A stretch of 64,000 nt of DNA, from the NCBI GenBank assembly GCA_016715945.1, contig JADJXJ010000003.1, positions 682,001-746,000 on the forward strand. The letters run 5' to 3'. The translations under genes were made by a program, and so were the position numbers. The notes under the pieces are model-generated. The model searched no databases. It was given only the letters and a program-made list of their open reading frames with translations, and was not told the DNA's origin. This DNA is from Bacteroidota bacterium. Its GTDB lineage: Bacteria > Bacteroidota > Bacteroidia > Bacteroidales > F082. Of this stretch, positions 22,987 to 32,325 are shown piece by piece. Every line of letters starts with the position of its first letter. Positions within the stretch are counted from its first letter, which is position 1.

Positions 22987-25896
22987 TCACTCATTTGGGG
23001 CCTTGAGCCGCGTAATATCAATCACAAGTCCGATGAGTCTAAGTGGTTTGCCGTCGCTGCTCCATTCCACTACACCACCCCGGTCGTGATATATTTTGTA
23101 ATCACCGTCTTTGGTACGGATGCGGTAAGCGATGTCGTAGGCAGGCACTTTGCCGGCAAAGTAGTCGCGCATGTGTTGCATGGTTTGCTCGTAGTCGTCG
23201 GGGTGAATCAGCTTACATATTTCGTACACATCGGTGGGAAATTCCTCCAGGCTGTAGCCCAGCATGGTGGCCTTTTTCTCGTGCATATACACTTTGCCGC
23301 TCGGGATGTCCCACTCCCACCAGGCCATATTGCCCAGCTCCAGGGCGTCGTTCAGCCGTGTGGTGGTGAGTTGAAGTTTCCGGCGTTCGGCTTCCAGGAT
23401 CGAAATATTGACAAGTGTCACGAGAATGCCGTCAACCGCATGAAAATCAGTTCTGTAGGGTGAGATGCGTACGAGATAAAGTTTGCCGTCCGAAAGTTTC
23501 TTCTCCGACTCGATCACCTGCAGGTTTTTCTGCACCTGGCGGATGTGATCGAAAAACTCGGGATAAAGATTTACTCCGGTGATGTGGAAGACAGGACGCC
23601 CGATGTCGTTGTCGAGCAGGTTTGTGATGTCCGATAGATTAGGCGTAAACTTGCGGATGCAGAGCTTGTTGTCGAGGTACAATGCGCCAACATTGGTGTT
23701 GTTGAGCAGGTTGTTCACGTCGTTGTTGAGCTGAATGAGCTCTTCTATTTTTTTCTGATATTCAGAGTTTACGGTGTAAAGCTCCTCGTTTACCGACTGA
23801 AGCTCTTCGTTCGTGCTTTGCAGTTCTTCGTTCGAAGCAATCAGTTCTTCGTTGCTTGCCTGGAGCTCTTCGTTCGATGTTTCGAGTTCTTCAATGGTGG
23901 CCTGAAGGTTTTCCTTGGTAAACTGCAGTTCGTGTTGCAGCTCGGTGAGCCGGTTTTGGTACTGGTCTTCAAGGTTTACGACATCCTGATCGTCTTTTTT
24001 GTAGTTGTCGAGCGTGTTGTGAATAAAACTGATCAGGAAGTGATGCACCTCATCGTCCGACATCAGATGGTAGCCTACAATATCGAAAATGAGGCTCAGG
24101 TCTTCTTTTTTTATCTTGACGCCTTCGAAAACCACTTTCTGGCTGCCTTTTTTGATGCGTCGGACCACATTGTTGATAATCATTTGCAACTCAGGACTAA
24201 CCAGCCCGGAGAGGTTTTGCGAGAATTTACCTGTACGCAGGCTCAGGTAGGGATTGATGTCGTTGATCACCTGAAGCACATTCAGGTTTTCGTCGATGAC
24301 AATTGAGGGAGGAACAAAATTTTCGAGTATTCTGGAAAGGATGACATCGTTGGTCTGGCCTTTGCGGCGTGGTTCTCTGGACGACAGGGCGTTCAATGAG
24401 TGTTTCCGGGAGATGTCGAGGTCCAGAAAATTTGCAAGCTGGTAGCCGGGTCGCTTGGTGTAAATCTTGTGTTTTGAGCTTACCACATCAAAGGCGTCGG
24501 CATGTGTTCCGAGCGACTCGCTACTGCCCAGAAACAGTAAACCTCTGGTTTTGAGCGACATGTAGAAAGAGCTGATGACTTTGTCCTGACTTTCAGGTTT
24601 CAGGTAGATGAGCAGGTTGCGGCAGACTACCAGGTCGAGCTTGCTGAATGGCGGATCTTTGAGCACATTGTGGGTGGCAAAGATGACCATTTTGCGGATG
24701 TTTTCGTTCACCTGGTAACCGTTTTCGCGGCGGCTGAAATATTTCGCGAGCAAGGGGGCTTCCACATCGCTTACCATGCTCTCGGGATATAAGCCCTGCC
24801 CGGCAACTTCAAGGGAGCGTTTATCGATGTCGGTGGCAAAAATCTTTACCTCCGTGTTCAGGCGTTTTTGCTCGATAGCCTCCGAAAACATCATGGCTAG
24901 GGAATACATTTCCTCGCCCGTGCTGCAGCCTACCGACCATACCCTTAGGCTCCTCGGGTTCAGCGAAAGGAGACTGTCCGATAACTGATTGAACAAAAGG
25001 TTGAAAGCCTCTTCATCCCGAAAAAATCTTGTCACCCCGATGAGCAATTCCCGATACAGGATGTCCTTCTCTTTTTCGTTTTCGGTCAGGAATTTAAGAT
25101 AATCGTCCAGATTGTTCAGCCGGTTGATGCTCACCCTGCGTTCGAGCCTTCGGATGATGGTGTTTTCTTTGTAATAACTGAAGTCGGTACCGGTGTGGTC
25201 GCGCAGGGTCATCAGCACTTTGCTCAGGGTGTCGCCACTTCCTGGTATCAAAAAGCCTTCATCATCCGACGAGTGCACGAAAGGATGCTTGATGTAATCC
25301 ACAATGGCCTGAGGCATCTTGCCAGGGGGCAGGATGTAGTCCACCAGACCCGTTTTTATTGCACTGCGCGGCATGCCATCGAATTTGGCTGTACGCTCAT
25401 CCTGTGCCATAACCATTCCACCGGCTTCTTTAATGGCACGTGTTCCAAGCGAACCGTCCGATCCCGTGCCCGAAAGCACCACCCCGATTGCTTTCTTACC
25501 ATAATCGAGTGCCAACGACTTAAAAAACAAATCAATGGGAAGGTTAAGCCCATTGCGTGCCCCCTGATCTTCGAGCAATAATTTGCCATGAAATATGGTG
25601 AGGTTTTTACGTGGTGGAATCAGGTAAATGGTGTCGGGCTCCACCTGCATCCCATCGGTGGTTATCCGGATGGGCAATTTGGTGTAGCGGGCCAGGAGTT
25701 CATCCATCATGCTTTTGAAGTCGGGACTCAAATGCTGAATGACCACAAAAGCCAGCCCGGTATTGTGAGGCACAGCCTTAAAGAAGTCTTGCAGCGCTTC
25801 GAGGCCACCTGCCGATGCGCCCAGGCCTACCACATATTCTGGCGCAGTGGTTTTGGAGTTTGTTTGTTGTTGTTCTGGGGTTGATTTGGTTGCCAT
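22987..25896 (-). CDS. CheB-CheR-PAS fusion signalling protein
   Basis: A protein of 969 residues. The CheB methylesterase domain (about 20-205) has its Ser in GLGASAGGLEAL, His in IQHLSPDF and Asp in GTGSDGSLG. The CheR methyltransferase (about 220-490) has SAM motif VWSVGCSTGEEMYSLA and NLLIYLKPE. A long coiled coil follows, built of NEELxxSNEEL heptads (about 650-740), then two PAS regions, the second with WWEWDIPSGKVYMHEKKATM and HPDDYEQTM. No histidine kinase domain is present, so output must pass to a partner; the truncated gene downstream is the obvious candidate. It belongs to the CheBR-PAS proteins that combine adaptation enzymes with sensing, outside classical chemotaxis. Confidence 0.9.
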   Translation of the reverse strand: MATKSTPEQQQTNSKTTAPEYVVGLGASAGGLEALQDFFKAVPHNTGLAFVVIQHLSPDFKSMMDELLARYTKLPIRITTDGMQVEPDTIYLIPPRKNLTIFHGKLLLEDQGARNGLNLPIDLFFKSLALDYGKKAIGVVLSGTGSDGSLGTRAIKEAGGMVMAQDERTAKFDGMPRSAIKTGLVDYILPPGKMPQAIVDYIKHPFVHSSDDEGFLIPGSGDTLSKVLMTLRDHTGTDFSYYKENTIIRRLERRVSINRLNNLDDYLKFLTENEKEKDILYRELLIGVTRFFRDEEAFNLLFNQLSDSLLSLNPRSLRVWSVGCSTGEEMYSLAMMFSEAIEQKRLNTEVKIFATDIDKRSLEVAGQGLYPESMVSDVEAPLLAKYFSRRENGYQVNENIRKMVIFATHNVLKDPPFSKLDLVVCRNLLIYLKPESQDKVISSFYMSLKTRGLLFLGSSESLGTHADAFDVVSSKHKIYTKRPGYQLANFLDLDISRKHSLNALSSREPRRKGQTNDVILSRILENFVPPSIVIDENLNVLQVINDINPYLSLRTGKFSQNLSGLVSPELQMIINNVVRRIKKGSQKVVFEGVKIKKEDLSLIFDIVGYHLMSDDEVHHFLISFIHNTLDNYKKDDQDVVNLEDQYQNRLTELQHELQFTKENLQATIEELETSNEELQASNEELIASNEELQSTNEELQSVNEELYTVNSEYQKKIEELIQLNNDVNNLLNNTNVGALYLDNKLCIRKFTPNLSDITNLLDNDIGRPVFHITGVNLYPEFFDHIRQVQKNLQVIESEKKLSDGKLYLVRISPYRTDFHAVDGILVTLVNISILEAERRKLQLTTTRLNDALELGNMAWWEWDIPSGKVYMHEKKATMLGYSLEEFPTDVYEICKLIHPDDYEQTMQHMRDYFAGKVPAYDIAYRIRTKDGDYKIYHDRGGVVEWSSDGKPLRLIGLVIDITRLKAPNE

Positions 25897-26278
25897 GCAG
25901 GTATCGGTGTTGATATATGTGCTGGAAACGGCCGCCGAGCGGGAGTTTTTACCAGCTACGCCAAATTTAGGCTGCCTTTTTTAAAAAATCAACGGATGCG
26001 ATAAATTTGGAAACATTCTTAATTAATGTAGTTAAAATCTTCAAAATCAAATTGTTATATGAATAAATGGTTTTCTTCATCTTCTAGTTTGTCATTGTGG
26101 CCTTTGACAGGAAAAGGTTGTTAACCCTCTGATACGTGCCTGTTTTGGTGGCGGAGTTATTTTGGATTTCTTCGTTTGTTGTGTCAGCTCCAGAATAATT
26201 GGAAGGAAGAGATGCTTTTTCCTGAACTTCGCGCTTCAGGTGCTTTCACAAGTTTTTATTTTTACCAAAAAAACAGCC
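25897..26278. other. Divergent intergenic region between CheBR and hybrid kinase
   Basis: About 380 bases with no gene. It is AT-rich in the centre (about 25980-26080). TAAATTTG occurs on the minus strand (25962-25969) and again on the plus strand (26002-26009), as a pair of divergent -7 candidates. No hairpin or known riboswitch was recognised. Confidence 0.6.
25962..25992 (-). promoter_or_regulatory. Candidate promoter of CheBR-PAS operon
   Basis: Minus strand: a TTG at 25990-25992 and TAAATTTG at 25962-25969 (exact TAnnTTTG -7), with 20 bases between. Transcription would start near 25955, leaving a leader of about 60 bases to the ATG at 25896. Confidence 0.5.
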
Positions 26279-28675
26279 ATGAGCAGCTTGCACGATCTGT
26301 TGTATCGCTTGTTGTATGTTGTCGGACTGTCGGAAGATGTTGATAAAGAGATGGATAAGTTTCTTGCTATCCTCAACGACAGCGGATATGTTGAATCAGC
26401 AGGAAAATATTTTCGCAGCAACCAGGGAACCAGCCAATGGGTGCCTGCGAATTCTGCGGCTGCTTCAGGTGAGCCTTCTGCTGATGCAGTAGAAGTGCCC
26501 CTTTGGAATGACGATTTGTGGATCAACGACAGGCACATATATTTCAAAATAAACAACCACGAGCTATTCTTGCTCGAACTGAAACCCGTTGCAGGCGATG
26601 CCGCCGACTTTGTTGGCCACATCAAACCGGCCTTCGATAAGTTTGTGCTTATATACAACAGGTTGTTGGACAAAAAGAAACGAAAGCTAACCCGCGAGCA
26701 AAATCTGCGCCCGCTCGAAAAATTGCTGACCACGAAAACTTTGCAGCAAAAGGTGATGGCCACCCTCAGCCACGAATTCCGCAACCCCCTCAACCTCATA
26801 CTTGGATTTGCCGATCTGTTGAAGGCCGAGAGCCTGAACGCATCGCATAAAGAATACCTTGAAATAATCAGGGAATCGGGCCAGGGATTGTTTCAGGTGG
26901 TGAAGAAAGTGTTTCAGTTTCTGAACATCATCATGGAGCGGCCTGTGGACGAGATGATTGATTTCAGGATACGCGACGTTGTGCAACAAGTTGAGAATGA
27001 ACTGAAACCTCTGGCGCTTGCAAAAGGTTTGGGCTGGCGCTCAAACCTCGACAGCCTCACCGGCACCTGGGTGAACGGGGATATGAATAAGCTGCACGAT
27101 GTGCTTTTTTACCTGATGGAAAATGCAATCAAATTTTCGACCAGCGGGATGCTGGAAATTGAGGTAAAGCAAGTTGAGTCGCCCCGGCCAGATGCGTTGA
27201 GGTTAAGCTTTGCGGTAAAAGATCAGGGCAAGGGGATAGGAATCTTTCAGCAGGATAATATATTCGAATTCTTCAACCAGGAAGATGGCAGCATTACGCG
27301 CAACTACGGGGGGCTCGGACTTGGCCTTGGACTGGCCGATAATTTTGTGCGCCGGATGGGCGGGCGCCTTGGTCTTCAAAGTGCGGTAGGGCAGGGTTCT
27401 GTGTTCACGTTTCAGCTTGGTTTCGCAACCAGCAAAAACCAGCATCCCGACGATGTGCTCGAGTTGTTGCCACCCCGGCAAATGCTTCAGCAGGTGCACG
27501 TGCTTATTGCCGACGACGACCCCTATCAGCGCAAAATGGCAGCTGTGATGCTCGAAGATTTTAAACTGAGTTTTGCTGCCGACGGCCTGGAGGCCATCAA
27601 CCACATGCGGAACCACCCCGATACCATGATTGTGCTTATGGACATCCGCATGCCGGGAATGGACGGGATCAGCGCCACCAGAGTTATCCGGAAAGAACTC
27701 GGTTCGGAAGCAGTCATTTTGGCAGTATCTGGCGAAACCGTTGAAACCACCATCGAAGAATGCTTCGATGCCGGCATGAATGCTTTTGTTTCCAAACCCT
27801 ACGAACGCGACCAGTTGTTGCGGGCCATCCTGCTCAATTGCGAAATGCTCCGCCAGTCCAAGCCCGAAGTCGTTCGTCTGCGTCCCATGGACAAGCTTAC
27901 AGGCCTGAAAGGATTGCTTGTTGAAGACAACCGCATGCTTCAGCTGCTCACCATGCGCTTCCTTCGCGATGTGGAATGCAAGGCCAGCCTGGCCGATAGC
28001 GTTGAGAGTGCCCTTGAAATATTGTCTAAGGAAAGGTTTGATTTCGTGCTTCTTGACCTGAACCTGCCGGATGGCAGCGGTTTCGACATTGCTGCCGGGC
28101 TTCGCAAAAGCGACAACGACGTGTGCATAATCGCCTACTCGGGTGAGGACTCGGAAGAAACACGTCAAATGTGTGCCCAGGCCGGTATTGATGGCATCAT
28201 TCTGAAAAACTATCACACCGCCCCGGAACTTGCCACCAAAATCAACAACCTGTTGCATCAGAAGCATCCACCGAGACAGGTCGAAAAAGAACCGGAAGAA
28301 TCATCGGGTGATCCGGAGGACAAGCGCAAACCCGATTACAACCTCGACACCGTGAAAGGAGTGATAGGCGATAACACCGACGACCTCGTGCTATTGCTTG
28401 AGGTATTTATCGAACACAGCCTCACTACCTTCGACAATATGCTGCAGGCCAACAAATCAGGCGATACCCGTTCGTTGTCGCGCCATGCGCACTCACTCAA
28501 ATCGTCAGCCCGCCAGTTTGGCATGGAACGGGCCGCAGAGCTTTTCTTTCTGCTCGAAAAGCGCAGCGACGACCTGCCCGAAGCTGACCGCAATGCCATC
28601 GTTGCCGAACTCGAAGAAATCTTTAATCGTGCGGTACCGGCATTGAAAAATGAGATAGAAAAACTAAGGGGCTAA
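26279..28675 (+). CDS. Hybrid histidine kinase with two receivers and HPt
   Basis: About 798 residues starting MSSLHDLLYRLLYVVGLSED (ATG 26279; the longer frame starts in leader-like sequence). An N-terminal input region without clear membrane helices (1-150) is followed by HisKA with ATLSHEFRNPLNLILGFADL (phospho-His) and an HATPase with GGLGLGLGLADNFVRRMGG. Receiver 1 has LIADDDPYQRKM and VLMDIRMPGMDGI; receiver 2 has LLVEDNRMLQLL and VLLDLNLPDGSG with LKNYHT. A C-terminal HPt carries LSRHAHSLKSSARQFG. The order His-Asp-Asp-His allows an internal phosphorelay. It lacks a DNA-binding output and is divergent from the CheBR gene. Confidence 0.9.
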   Translation: MSSLHDLLYRLLYVVGLSEDVDKEMDKFLAILNDSGYVESAGKYFRSNQGTSQWVPANSAAASGEPSADAVEVPLWNDDLWINDRHIYFKINNHELFLLELKPVAGDAADFVGHIKPAFDKFVLIYNRLLDKKKRKLTREQNLRPLEKLLTTKTLQQKVMATLSHEFRNPLNLILGFADLLKAESLNASHKEYLEIIRESGQGLFQVVKKVFQFLNIIMERPVDEMIDFRIRDVVQQVENELKPLALAKGLGWRSNLDSLTGTWVNGDMNKLHDVLFYLMENAIKFSTSGMLEIEVKQVESPRPDALRLSFAVKDQGKGIGIFQQDNIFEFFNQEDGSITRNYGGLGLGLGLADNFVRRMGGRLGLQSAVGQGSVFTFQLGFATSKNQHPDDVLELLPPRQMLQQVHVLIADDDPYQRKMAAVMLEDFKLSFAADGLEAINHMRNHPDTMIVLMDIRMPGMDGISATRVIRKELGSEAVILAVSGETVETTIEECFDAGMNAFVSKPYERDQLLRAILLNCEMLRQSKPEVVRLRPMDKLTGLKGLLVEDNRMLQLLTMRFLRDVECKASLADSVESALEILSKERFDFVLLDLNLPDGSGFDIAAGLRKSDNDVCIIAYSGEDSEETRQMCAQAGIDGIILKNYHTAPELATKINNLLHQKHPPRQVEKEPEESSGDPEDKRKPDYNLDTVKGVIGDNTDDLVLLLEVFIEHSLTTFDNMLQANKSGDTRSLSRHAHSLKSSARQFGMERAAELFFLLEKRSDDLPEADRNAIVAELEEIFNRAVPALKNEIEKLRG

Positions 28676-30141
28676 ATACCAGGCCTTTGGTTTTTGTTTT
28701 CGGCTGTTGCTTGTTGTTCCTGCTCCCCACCCGAATGATAAAGTTTTACGGCGACAATGATGGCCATGCATCCCCACACCGGCACCGAAAGCTTGTCGGT
28801 ATCAAGAAAATTATTGAGCAAACCGTGGGTAAAATAGCTGATAAGGGCAAGTGTTGCGCTCAGGGATAAAATTCTGGCTTGTTTGTTTTTAGCTGATTTA
28901 TAGGTTTTTAGACCGTGATAGATCATTACGCCAACAAGTAGAAATACGATCAGCATACCCGGAAGGCCCATTTCCGACAATGGCCCGATATATTCGCTAT
29001 GGGCATTGCCTCCATCGCCTGCATTGGTGCTGATGATGGTCTTTTCCTTCGATCGTTGAAACGGGCCATAAACAAATTGGTAAGTGCCTGGCCCCCATCC
29101 AAAAACAGGCCGCTCGTCGAACAGGCGCAGGGCGGCTTGCCAGCGGTTGATGCGCTCAAGGTTGGAAGCATCGGAACTGATGTTGTAGATCGATTGCACA
29201 TGCTCCACAAAATCGGCGGAACTGTCCTGCTTGTTCTTTTCGAGCACGTCAATAATCTGGTGCTGGAAACTCACAAAAAAAGCTAATAGAATTGCAAATC
29301 CGGCAAGAATGTAACGAAACTTGATACGTAACCAAACCGCCACAAATACTCCTGCAGCAGCCACCAGGCTGATCCAGGCAGCCCGGCTCAGCGACAACAA
29401 AGTGGCCACTGCAAGCAGAACGGCCATGCTAACTACCCAGAATCTCCGGGTCTTGCTCAGTCCTGGGTAAAAAATGTAGCCGATGGTCAGAATCAAAAAG
29501 AGCGCAAGGGCGGCACCATATGCGGTATGGTCGTTGTAAAGCGGCGACATCACCCAGTGGGCCGACTTATCAGAAAATCCGAAAGTCCAATGCCTGTATA
29601 TGGTGTAGCCAATTACAATTATCAAGGCAATGTTGTAGAGCCAGATAAACCAGTGGATGTTCTCCTTCTCCCTGAAAACCAGGATAGCCAGAAAATAGGA
29701 GGGTACTACAAACCAAAGCCGGGCAATAAGGGCTTTGGCCGAAACGAGGGGCAGCTCGCTGGTGAGTGTCGTAATCAGCATCCAGAACAGCATCAGGTAG
29801 ATCACCAGACTGATGGGGTGCTTTGCTGCCTTGTGGTCGTAATGACCATCATACAATAGTTTGCTCAGAAAAACTACGAGCAGGCCAAATAGCATAGGCT
29901 CGGCAGGAAGGCTGATGGCCAGGCCGGCATCCATGTTTTCGATGTTGAGCGATAGGGGAGTGATAAAACTCACCAGCAACAGCACCTTGTCGAGCGCATA
30001 AATGTAGAGCAAAAGCACGCCAAGCACCAGAGGTAAGGCAAAAAACAGCCAAATGTCTTTCTGCACCACCAGATACATGCTGATGGCCAGATATGCCGCA
30101 GTGCCCAGATAGACCAAGGCTGTCTTGCTTTGCTCGGTCAA
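28672..30141 (-). CDS. O-antigen polymerase/ligase (Wzy/WaaL-like)
   Basis: A protein of 489 residues with about ten to twelve membrane helices and the large periplasmic loop typical of the Wzy/WaaL (Wzy_C) family: ALRLFDERPVFGWGPGTYQF, then the conserved NAHSEYIGPLSEMGLPGM. It either polymerises or ligates an undecaprenyl-linked polysaccharide. The chosen start is TTG at 30141, since the first in-frame ATG would remove the first membrane helix. It ends tail to tail with the hybrid kinase, the two stop codons overlapping. Last gene of the polysaccharide operon. Confidence 0.82.
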   Translation of the reverse strand: MTEQSKTALVYLGTAAYLAISMYLVVQKDIWLFFALPLVLGVLLLYIYALDKVLLLVSFITPLSLNIENMDAGLAISLPAEPMLFGLLVVFLSKLLYDGHYDHKAAKHPISLVIYLMLFWMLITTLTSELPLVSAKALIARLWFVVPSYFLAILVFREKENIHWFIWLYNIALIIVIGYTIYRHWTFGFSDKSAHWVMSPLYNDHTAYGAALALFLILTIGYIFYPGLSKTRRFWVVSMAVLLAVATLLSLSRAAWISLVAAAGVFVAVWLRIKFRYILAGFAILLAFFVSFQHQIIDVLEKNKQDSSADFVEHVQSIYNISSDASNLERINRWQAALRLFDERPVFGWGPGTYQFVYGPFQRSKEKTIISTNAGDGGNAHSEYIGPLSEMGLPGMLIVFLLVGVMIYHGLKTYKSAKNKQARILSLSATLALISYFTHGLLNNFLDTDKLSVPVWGCMAIIVAVKLYHSGGEQEQQATAENKNQRPGI

Positions 30142-30153
30142 AGTGTCAGATGA

Positions 30154-31119
30154 TTAGGCCTTGATTCCAAAAAGTTCGTTTTTACGCTCGGCGATCACTA
30201 ATACCATTAGCGACAACAACAATGCGCCCAGGGCCGAGAAAGCCACGATGACCCATCGCACAGGGAAGGCTTTTTTATCGGAGGGGAAAGGCTTGCTGAT
30301 GATGTTGCTGTAGGTGAGTTTGGCGTTGTAAAAGCGCAGCGCCTGCTCGTAATCGAGTTTGATGGTTACGTAGGTGCGCGATTCTTCCACCAGCATCTGT
30401 GTAACCGTAATCAGTTCACCTCCGTGTTTTTCAATATTTTTCTTCAGCTCTTCAACAGCTTTTGTGTTGATGTTTGCAGTGGTGGTACCGTAAACAGTGC
30501 GCAAATAACCACGCATAATCTCCTGTGACTGTGCGCCATAGTCAATCAATCCGTGTTCAGTAGCCAATTGGTAGAGCCGGTTTTGCAGCGAATCGATCAC
30601 AGCTTGTTTTTTGTTGAGCTGCATTTCATACATCTCAACCACTTCCTTGTATTTGGCTTTATGCAGGCTGGCCACTTTCTGGTCATACAGTCTGAGCATT
30701 TCATCGGCCATGGCTGATGCGCGTTCCGGGTCGCGGTCACGAACTGTAATCGAAATAGCCTCGTAAGGTGTTTTGCGCACCTTCACGTTTTGCCTGAACT
30801 CGTCGAGCAGGGCCGAACGCCAGTATTTGTAGTTTGGGCTGATTTTATAAACCTCCATCAGGTTGAAACGAGCAATCATGGAGTCGGTAATATCCTGCGA
30901 TTGAAGGATTTGCAGCATTTGCTCGGTTTCGCTTTCGTCCGAATAGCTGTTGATGTTGGCCGGATAAGCAATAGCTTCCGACCTAAAAAGTGGAGTAATG
31001 AAAAATGGACCCGAAAATATGGCCCCGAGCAAAGCCGCCCCTATGGTGATAATAGCCAGATGAAGGCGCCAGCGGTACACCAGTCTGACCAGTGATGTGC
31101 TATTGTAACTATTGTCCAT
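30154..31119 (-). CDS. Wzz-like chain-length determinant (second paralogue)
   Basis: About 321 residues. One membrane helix near the N-terminus (LHLAIITIGAALLGAIFSGP) and one near the C-terminus (VRWVIVAFSALGALLLSLMV LVIAE) flank a periplasmic coiled coil, the Wzz polysaccharide co-polymerase plan. The C-terminal FPVRWVIV lies next to the second helix. No Wzc-type tyrosine kinase follows. The ATG at 31119 is preferred; a TTG at 31185 overlapping the preceding stop would add 22 residues. It is paralogous to the gene just upstream. Confidence 0.75.
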   Translation of the reverse strand: MDNSYNSTSLVRLVYRWRLHLAIITIGAALLGAIFSGPFFITPLFRSEAIAYPANINSYSDESETEQMLQILQSQDITDSMIARFNLMEVYKISPNYKYWRSALLDEFRQNVKVRKTPYEAISITVRDRDPERASAMADEMLRLYDQKVASLHKAKYKEVVEMYEMQLNKKQAVIDSLQNRLYQLATEHGLIDYGAQSQEIMRGYLRTVYGTTTANINTKAVEELKKNIEKHGGELITVTQMLVEESRTYVTIKLDYEQALRFYNAKLTYSNIISKPFPSDKKAFPVRWVIVAFSALGALLLSLMVLVIAERKNELFGIKA

Positions 31120-31181
31120 ATTGCTCAGATTATGCTGGTTATTTTTTTCAGTTTCTTCTGATATGATTGGTTGAAGCGTTT

Positions 31182-32255
31182 TCAAATGTTGCCTGAGGCG
31201 TTTGCCGAAGGTGTTGAATTTGGGGAATATTGCCTGGAAGTTTTTTTTTTCGACTCATCGGCTTTCTCGGTGAGGATCAGGATGATCAAAGCCAGGAAGA
31301 GTGTAGAAAACAATGCGATGAGTGCAATCAGCCAACGGATGGGATACGATTTTCGTTCGGCGGGGAAGGCGCTCGAAACCACAAATTTATGTGGAATATT
31401 TTCGGTGGCATCCACCTTGGCTTCGTCGTATTTGGTCTTAATGAGCGAAAGCTGTTTCCGCTCATGTTCCAGCATGTCGCGCAACGAAACGTAGATGCCT
31501 CCGTATTGCGACAGAAGTTCAAGCTTTTGATAGAGTGCCTTTACGCCAGCCTGATTGTTTCGTGCAATCTCTATGGCCAGCTGCTGGTTGATCATCTCGG
31601 CCTGGCTCTCGTAATCGTGCACCCCCATGCGCCGGATGGCGTTCAGCGAGTCTTCCATCTGCCTGACGTATTCCCGCTGGTTGTTGTATTCGTTTTCCAC
31701 AATCCGGAATGCCTTCACCGCCACTTCTTTCTGCATGGCATTCATGGTGCTGTCGAAGAGTTCGGCTATGTCGTTGGCTATGTCGCTGGCAAGCTGAGGG
31801 TCGTGGTCGAGCACCGTAATCTTGACAGCCATGTATTCCGTTCGCCTGAATTTTATCCGGCTCTCGTAGGTTTCGTGAAGCCTGGTCATGCGGAAGCGGC
31901 TACCTGCCGGAATCCTGTAATGCTCGAGCAGGTTGTACTTTTCGATGATTCTGTCGCGTATCTTGTTTGAGTTCAGAATCTGAAGCATGCGCTCAGTTTG
32001 CTCATCTTCACCAAATTCAAGCAGGTCTTTGTTGGTCGAAGGACTGCTGCTCAGCAATACCCTCGAGATGGAGTTGGTCGAGGTAGGATAGAGAATGACC
32101 GTTGATTTATAGAGGGGTGTAATAAACCAGGGACTGGTGAAAATGTATGACAGCGCGATGGTTACAATTGCAACGGTGATCAGTGGTTTCCTGTGTTTGA
32201 ATGCCAGATCCACCAGGCTGAAAGTGTGCATCTCGTGTGTTGAGGGGTCGTGCAT
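31182..32255 (-). CDS. Wzz-like chain-length determinant (first paralogue)
   Basis: A 357-residue protein with the same plan as its downstream neighbour: N-terminal membrane helix (HRKPLITVAIVTIALSYIFT), a coiled-coil periplasmic region and a C-terminal helix (YPIRWLIALIALFSTLFLAL). The two proteins share FITPLY/FITPLF and SxSxx-ERMLQIL / ETEQMLQIL, so they look like a tandem duplication that has since diverged. Such proteins set the length of a surface polysaccharide, and having two suggests two length classes or a hetero-oligomer. Confidence 0.78.
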   Translation of the reverse strand: MHDPSTHEMHTFSLVDLAFKHRKPLITVAIVTIALSYIFTSPWFITPLYKSTVILYPTSTNSISRVLLSSSPSTNKDLLEFGEDEQTERMLQILNSNKIRDRIIEKYNLLEHYRIPAGSRFRMTRLHETYESRIKFRRTEYMAVKITVLDHDPQLASDIANDIAELFDSTMNAMQKEVAVKAFRIVENEYNNQREYVRQMEDSLNAIRRMGVHDYESQAEMINQQLAIEIARNNQAGVKALYQKLELLSQYGGIYVSLRDMLEHERKQLSLIKTKYDEAKVDATENIPHKFVVSSAFPAERKSYPIRWLIALIALFSTLFLALIILILTEKADESKKKTSRQYSPNSTPSANASGNI

Positions 32256-32325
32256 TTACCCGCTGATTTAATTGATCAGCCAAAAATAGAAATTATCCTC
32301 TTCAAAAAACAGCTTCGGTGTTAAT

